From Acidimicrobiales bacterium (lineage in GTDB: Bacteria; Actinomycetota; Acidimicrobiia; Acidimicrobiales; Aldehydirespiratoraceae), in the NCBI GenBank assembly GCA_029263215.1, contig JAJCXY010000126.1, forward strand, positions 31,333 to 95,332: DNA of 64,000 nt. The letters run 5' to 3'. Within the stretch, counting starts at the first letter, position 1. Each line of letters starts with the position of its first letter. This document shows, in pieces, positions 59,568-64,000 of the stretch. The position numbers were made by a program, and so were the translations under genes. The notes beneath the pieces are model-generated. The model saw only the letters and a list, made by a program, of their open reading frames with translations. It did not search any database and was not told where the DNA came from.

Positions 59568-60149
59568 CTAGTCGGCGTTCAGTCGGCTCAACGCTTGGAG
59601 TGCCTTGTCGAGCTCTGTCTCGAGCTCCCGGCGACCTTGCTGCGTGAGGAGATCGAGCCGGCGGCTCGACAAGAGATACCTCGCTTGAGCTGGCGACAGT
59701 GACATCGGCTCCGCCTGTAGCCGAGTCCGTGCCTCAGATTCATCTCTGCAGTCCCGGACAATGTCTGCAGCCTGATCCAGGTGCTGATCAGCTCGAAGCC
59801 GCTCAATCGTGTCAGCCAGATGTTCACGCTGATGTTCACGATCTGCCTCTCCGGCGCCCAGCTCCCTGTCTCTACACACCATCGCAAGCAGCCGAGAGTC
59901 GACCGTGTCGGGTGCTGTCGAGCACCAGTACGCGCCACACCCATCAGCAAGGACCGTTACGTGGCGCCCACTCAAAGACTGACCCTTCGCCACGGCATCA
60001 GCCGGGCTATCGAACCTTCCATGGCCATCGGGCAGTCCACCTGGTCCGGCACCCTCCGGCCTGCTCACGACCGTGAACTCAATGCCATGCCGACTGGCCA
60101 AGACTCGATCGTGCTCCAAAGCATCGCCAAGGGATACGGGTGGCTCCAC
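59568..60149 (-). CDS. GyrA-C-gate-like protein with N-terminal extension (193 aa)
   Basis: The C-terminal ~80 residues, LADTIERLRADQHLDQAADI, VRDCRDESEARTRLQAEPMS, LSPAQARYLLSSRRLDLLTQ and QGRRELETELDKALQALSRL, resemble the plus-strand neighbour and the GyrA C-gate region. The N-terminal ~110 residues (FTVVSRPEGAGPGGLPDGHG, HVTVLADGCGAYWCSTAPDT) are a separate domain with Cys residues that I do not recognise. Start GTG 60149. It faces the 89-aa gene tail to tail, 54 bp apart. Confidence 0.45.
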   Translation of the reverse strand: MEPPVSLGDALEHDRVLASRHGIEFTVVSRPEGAGPGGLPDGHGRFDSPADAVAKGQSLSGRHVTVLADGCGAYWCSTAPDTVDSRLLAMVCRDRELGAGEADREHQREHLADTIERLRADQHLDQAADIVRDCRDESEARTRLQAEPMSLSPAQARYLLSSRRLDLLTQQGRRELETELDKALQALSRLNAD

Positions 60150-60555
60150 CCTGCCATCATCTCACCTCGCCGGCACCATCTGACACCGCCCGACAGGGAC
60201 AGGCGCACCTGCCGTGCCACCGGGAGACAAGGCCAACGGATTTTCGGGCTCGACGCCGCGCGCTCCAACGATCACAGGGCGGGTGCCGACAAACCGAGCG
60301 TGCGTGATTATCGGGCGGACCCGGAGCTGACCTACCCACTCGACTTCGCCGGCAGTGTGGCGCGGCTGGCCTGGTTGGACGCCGTCATTTCCGCGCGGGT
60401 GCTTCGAGGACGTCAGATGTGTGGTCGGGCTGCGTTCTGATGCTCGGACGGTCGACGGGGTTTGAGATTGAGAGCGTAGCTGGACACGATCGCTCAGATA
60501 GTGAGCGAGGGTTGGTCACAGGTCACAGGTCACGGAGGGACGCGGGCTGCGGCGT
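60150..60555. other. 406-bp gap without a recognised gene
   Basis: The plus strand holds a frame ending at 60440 (VARLAWLDAVISARVLRGRQ) with no domain or start context. A 7-mer GGTCACA repeats three times at 60514-60534, and TCGCTCA/TGAGCGA forms a small hairpin at ~60490-60508. I assign no gene. Confidence 0.35.
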
Positions 60556-60720
60556 TCAGTCCCCGTATTGGCGACGGCCGGGGAGGTCGCCGTAGTACTT
60601 CTGCTTTCGGATCACCTCAGTGATCTCGTCCTTTTGAGCCTGCGTTGGTTCCGGGAGAAGGCTTGGTCCCGGGTTCCTCAGCGATCGAACGAATCCTCTG
60701 AGCTGCTTGATCAACTTCAT
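60556..60720 (-). CDS. small basic protein (54 aa)
   Basis: MKLIKQLRGFVRSLRNPGPS is followed by LLPEPTQAQKDEITEVIRKQ and KYYGDLPGRRQYGD to the stop. The ATG lies 6 bp after TATTGT, a -10-like hexamer that would allow a leaderless transcript. There is no Shine-Dalgarno. No family is known. It lies between the GyrA-like gene and the zinc-ribbon gene on the same strand as both. The longer frame to 60816 adds 32 unlike residues. Confidence 0.4.
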   Translation of the reverse strand: MKLIKQLRGFVRSLRNPGPSLLPEPTQAQKDEITEVIRKQKYYGDLPGRRQYGD

Positions 60721-60812
60721 AGATCCACAATAGCTCGACAACAGAGCTGTCTTCGAACGGCCGACGAACGGCCGATCACCGCGTGACGAGAGGCACCCCG
60801 CCCGTTCACTTA

Positions 60813-62708
60813 TCATGGCAAGGCGGCGGTGAAGATCTGCAGTGGTGGCTGTGGCGGGACGCTCGGTCCGCCTGATTGGGTGGGGTTTGTTGCTATGACC
60901 AGGGTGTTGTCGGTGACTGCCAGAGCTATGACGCGGGCTCCTTCACTGGCGAAGTGGGTCGGGTCGTTGATGCTCCAGCTTGTTCCGTCTTGGGAGAAAA
61001 GCACACGTTGTTGCCTGTCAGGGAGGATCCCGGTCTCGGTTTGGTTTTCGAGTCTCTCGAGCTCATCGATGGTGAAGGCGACGTAGGGCTCGTTGGTGGA
61101 TGGGTCGAGAAAGGCGGCGGTTCGTTCAGCGAGGTTGACCTCGATTGATTGTTGTGTCGACTGGTACGTCGCGATGGTCAGCAGTTCGGTGTCTGCATCG
61201 CTGAGGACGAGGGTTCCCAGCGAGGTCGACAGGGTGTAGCCGTCTTTGCTGATGCTCGCGCTTTGATTCGGGTTGAAGTCGGGCTGCCCCGAGCCTGCGA
61301 TGACGACGGCAACGCCGCGGTCGTTGGCGGCGAGCCGGGTCGTTTGCCATTGGAGTTCATCGCCGAGCAGGTCGGTGATCGGGATCTGCTGCCAAGCAAA
61401 TCCATCGTGTGACACGGTGATGTCGCCGGTGCCGTCGTTGCGGGCGCCGACAATGAGCGGTCCCCAGCGAACCGGGCCAGATATCAGCAGAACCGGGCCC
61501 TGTTGCCAGTCAACGCCGTCGCGAGATGTCCACCTCCTCATGCCGCCCTCGCCTTGGCCGTTCATCATGAGGAGCTCATCGCCGGTGACTGTCAAACCAG
61601 TGACGATGACCCCAGCCAGGGTGGATACGGTCCAATCGACACCGTCAGTAGACGCCCAAACTGTGGTTCTGGCCGTGGTCGGTGCATGGTTGGTCAAGGC
61701 GTCGACGTCGGCGTCGGAAAGGCCGAGGTCTTCGGCGGTGAACTCAGCGAACGGAATCCCGAATGGCCCCTTGACGGTGACGATGAATGGTCGGGTCTGC
61801 AGGCTCAGTCGGCGCAGATCCTGGTCAGCCAGACCGGCCCGGGCTGTCATCGCTTCGCGTAGCAACCGGCTCGAGGGACGATTGTCGATGGAGTTCGCGG
61901 CGACCACGACGAGGTCATTCACTACCGCGACCGCGTTCGGCGACAGCGAGTCGCCGCCTTCCCCAGACTCCGGCAGGTTCTGTGAAGACCAGGTGCGCCC
62001 ATCGACCGAGCTCCAAAGAGTCGGACGCCCCTCGCTGTCCCGACCGACCGCCAGAAGCCCGTTGGGCCCCTTCACCACCGACGTGACCTCACGGGCTGCG
62101 GCGATAACAGGCCCCAACGGCTCCCACGCCAACCCGTCGACAGAACGCCACGCCAGCAACCCGTCGCGCCTGCCTTCCAGCGGGTCAAAACCGAAGTGCG
62201 CGAACAACAACAGCGATTCCTCAAAGTCAACGAACCCGACCGGCGAGACCCCTCCAAGCTCAGAACCCGCCTGCCAGACCAACGGGTCCCCCACGACCAG
62301 CTGCGGCACCGCCCCCACCGTCGCGAGATCATCATCGGACGCATCATCGGACGCATCATCGGACGCATCGTCGATTGGTGCCGGCGCGGAATCATCAGCA
62401 GCCTCAGGGACCTCCCCCCGACTGATCGCGGACACGACAAGGGCAAGAACACCGACCACCACCAAAGCACCCGCCAACACCGCCATGCGAGACCGCGTCG
62501 ACGTTTCGGGCTCGACCGGGACCGGCCCGACAGGACCGTCGCCATCTAGATCGACATCGACGACCACCACATCGACGCCGACACCACAAGCCTCACAACA
62601 GCGCGCGCCCGGTGGCACCTCCACCCCGCACCTATCGCAACTAGCCGCCACCGCAGCAACACTACCCACCGCCCCAGCACGGCGACCACCGCCCGCCAAC
62701 CCCGGCAA
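60813..62708 (-). CDS. zinc-ribbon membrane protein with large propeller-like exterior domain
   Basis: Up to 631 aa. The N-terminus has a zinc ribbon (CDRCGVEVPPGARCCEACG, two C-x-x-C pairs), then a membrane helix (MAVLAGALVVVGVLALVVSA), an acidic repeat linker (DDASDDASDDASDDD) and a ~500-aa domain with recurrent W-S-S-x-D-G-x-x-W motifs (WSSVDGRTW, WASTDGVDWT, RWTSRDGVDWQQ, VSHDGFAWQQ, FSQDGTSWS), as in BNR/sialidase-like propellers. The first start is uncertain (GTG near 62669 also possible). Function unknown. Confidence 0.7.
   Translation of the reverse strand: MPGLAGGGRRAGAVGSVAAVAASCDRCGVEVPPGARCCEACGVGVDVVVVDVDLDGDGPVGPVPVEPETSTRSRMAVLAGALVVVGVLALVVSAISRGEVPEAADDSAPAPIDDASDDASDDASDDDLATVGAVPQLVVGDPLVWQAGSELGGVSPVGFVDFEESLLLFAHFGFDPLEGRRDGLLAWRSVDGLAWEPLGPVIAAAREVTSVVKGPNGLLAVGRDSEGRPTLWSSVDGRTWSSQNLPESGEGGDSLSPNAVAVVNDLVVVAANSIDNRPSSRLLREAMTARAGLADQDLRRLSLQTRPFIVTVKGPFGIPFAEFTAEDLGLSDADVDALTNHAPTTARTTVWASTDGVDWTVSTLAGVIVTGLTVTGDELLMMNGQGEGGMRRWTSRDGVDWQQGPVLLISGPVRWGPLIVGARNDGTGDITVSHDGFAWQQIPITDLLGDELQWQTTRLAANDRGVAVVIAGSGQPDFNPNQSASISKDGYTLSTSLGTLVLSDADTELLTIATYQSTQQSIEVNLAERTAAFLDPSTNEPYVAFTIDELERLENQTETGILPDRQQRVLFSQDGTSWSINDPTHFASEGARVIALAVTDNTLVIATNPTQSGGPSVPPQPPLQIFTAALP
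62329..62364. repeat. 12-bp tandem repeat (GCATCATCGGAC)x3
   Basis: Three 12-bp units (the first one base different) encode the DDAS repeats in the linker of the zinc-ribbon protein. Such in-frame repeats can expand or contract by slippage. Confidence 0.75.
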
Positions 62709-63012
62709 TCAAGGGCAACTACCGATCGCCCGATCACCCAGAGCAATCCGCCCCATAGCCACGCCCAGAACGCTACGACCACCGCCGCAACGCACCCCCA
62801 TTCTCCAATCAGATGCCTCTTTGTGTCAACCCCTGGGTTTCGGGGTGGTTGTGGGCGCGTTGGGGGGTGCCTCTGGCCTGGCGGAGGTTGGGGTCGTAGG
62901 GTTGGTTGTTGGGTCCGGGAAGTGACTTTTCCGAAGAGCCGGCCGTTCAGGATGTTGAGCCGGTCACGCTGGATTTCGTGTCGTGCCTGAGTGTCCTTCC
63001 CGGGCCTGTTTG
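62709..63012. other. 304-bp non-coding region, probable end of the IS110 element
   Basis: The region between the transposase stop and the zinc-ribbon gene is G/T-rich and has no good gene. GATGCCTCTTTGTGTCAACC near 62812 resembles end sequences I recall from actinobacterial IS110 copies, so the element boundary may lie there. Small hairpins such as CCCCTGGGTTTCGGGG are present. Confidence 0.4.
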
Positions 63013-64000
63013 TCAGCTGTCGATGCGTCGCGCGTCGGCGATGAGTGCGCGGTAGACCGAGTTGGAGATGTGGCGTTTCAACGCCCGGATCGCTTCTTTG
63101 GAGTTCTTTCCCTCGGCGCATCGTCGGTCGTAGTACTCGCGTCCCGCGCACGGGTAGCGGAGCTGGGTGATCGCCGCGATGTGGATCGCGTAGTTCAGCT
63201 GCCGGTTCCCTCGAGGGTTGAGTCGATGGCGACGATGCTCTCCCGACGACGCTTCGATCGGAGCGGTCGCGTTATAGCTGGCGAAGTGCCCGGCGGAGGC
63301 GAACCTAGAGACGTTGCCGGTGTGACCGATGATGATGGCGGCGGTCACGACACCGATCCCGCGGATGTCGGTCAATGAGGTTCCGGTCGCCGCGACCGCG
63401 GCGCGAAGCCGCTTCATTGATGCTTTCATCTGGGCCTCGTAGTGGGCGACATCGGCGACGAATTCTCGGGCGACCTCGACGCGATGCTGGGTGATCTGAC
63501 CTCGGTCGACGACCTGGTCCAACAGCGCGTTTGCCCTGTTCACGGTCATTTCCTTGGCCATCCCACCCGGAAGGAGCTCCATCAGCAACGCATGTAGCCG
63601 GCATGCTGCCTTGCTCTTGAGTTGCCCCAGGTCGCGATGCCGTTTCGCCAGAAGCTTCAACACCTGGGCGTGCTCGTCAGCGGTCACGCGTTGGAGCCCA
63701 TCGGTACGCATCGCGGTGATCGCCACCGAGCGGGCGTCGTTCGGATCGTTCTTTTGGGCCCGGCCGGACCCCAACAATCGGGTGCGCGTCGACAACGCCG
63801 CCGGCACATCAACAACGGTCTCACCCGCGGCGACGAGCTGCTGAGCGAGCAGGTAGCCCAGACCGCGTGCGGACTCGATTGCCCACACCCGATCCGCGAA
63901 CGGGTCCGCCCACAACGTCAGTCGTTTGACCTGAGAGGTGCACGCTCGAACACGAAGTTCGTCGAGCATCATCTCATCGCTGTCGATCGCCACGGCGGTA
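63013..64000 (-). mobile_element. IS110-family transposase (5' end beyond window)
   Basis: At least 329 codons are visible; the start is probably right of base 64000. The frame reads RVWAIESARGLGYLLAQQLV with the DEDD Glu, VVDVPAALSTRTRLLG, KNDPNDARSVAITAM with the two Asp, and the C-terminal Tnp20 domain (TSLTDIRGIGVVTAAIIIGH and TAPIEASSGEHRRHRLNPRG, including the S/Q motif). IS110 transposases use a bridge RNA encoded at an element end. First Asp of DEDD is outside the window. No left or right inverted repeat is expected for this family. Confidence 0.9.

Noticed and set aside
61273..62925. Plus-strand frame of 550 codons opposite the zinc-ribbon protein
   Set aside because: Ser/Pro/Arg-rich shadow of the minus gene, which itself has clear zinc-ribbon and repeat motifs.

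Overview
The window is high-GC, densely packed actinobacterial chromosome. The order of its housekeeping genes (ftsY-ffh-rpsP-KH-rimM-trmD-rplS ... yraN-comM-dprA-xerC-whiG-rpsB-tsf-pyrH-frr-cdsA-dxr-rseP-ispG) is the actinobacterial one. A CarD regulator, an F420-type LLM enzyme, a WhiG-like sigma factor, a DUF2085 protein and ArsI point the same way. An uncultured Acidimicrobiia-like lineage is my best guess, but this is inference and no rRNA gene is present.

Layout. 1-14.6 kb is one long minus-strand block. It holds translation factors, UMP kinase, phospholipid and MEP isoprenoid synthesis, site-2 protease, WhiG-type sigma, XerC, DprA and ComM. 14.6-22.3 kb holds a cytochrome c lipoprotein, small proteins, YraN, an LLM enzyme and the rplS-trmD-rimM-KH-rpsP-ffh-ftsY series. 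22.3-29 kb is an envelope-stress module: HtrA-like protease and a two-component system on minus, then MoxR, DUF58 and VWA genes overlapping by one base on plus. 29-49.8 kb is mixed accessory chromosome: hydrolases, a PII protein, a double Clp-N protein, a c-di-GMP enzyme, a DnaQ-like exonuclease, a three-gene methyltransferase/putative nuclease operon, CarD, a thiolase and an ArsI-like protein with a long inverted-repeat operator. A tRNA-Pro(TGG) at 49,943 marks the left edge of a mobile-looking island (50-64 kb). The island has integrase and excisionase remnants, an ABC-2 exporter, a compact leucyl-tRNA synthetase with its own leucine leader peptide and terminator, a small SSB, two proteins with a GyrA-like helical segment, a zinc-ribbon membrane protein and an IS110-family transposase cut by the right edge.

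Most notable signals. (1) An ArsC-family arsenate reductase gene at 30,488-30,859 (minus) has an in-frame TGA exactly where the catalytic cysteine belongs. A 7-bp hairpin with apical loop GGTC starts 16 nt after that TGA, as expected for a bacterial SECIS, so the gene probably encodes a selenoprotein. (2) The island LeuRS is short, has a reduced editing domain, and sits behind a leader peptide ending in three leucines and a rho-independent terminator. It looks like an inducible second LeuRS, possibly for resistance to a LeuRS inhibitor. (3) A methylase / small protein / putative nuclease operon may be an uncharacterised restriction-modification or defence system.

Limits: all calls come from reading the sequence. 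No alignment, profile or structure search was run, and residue positions are approximate unless stated.
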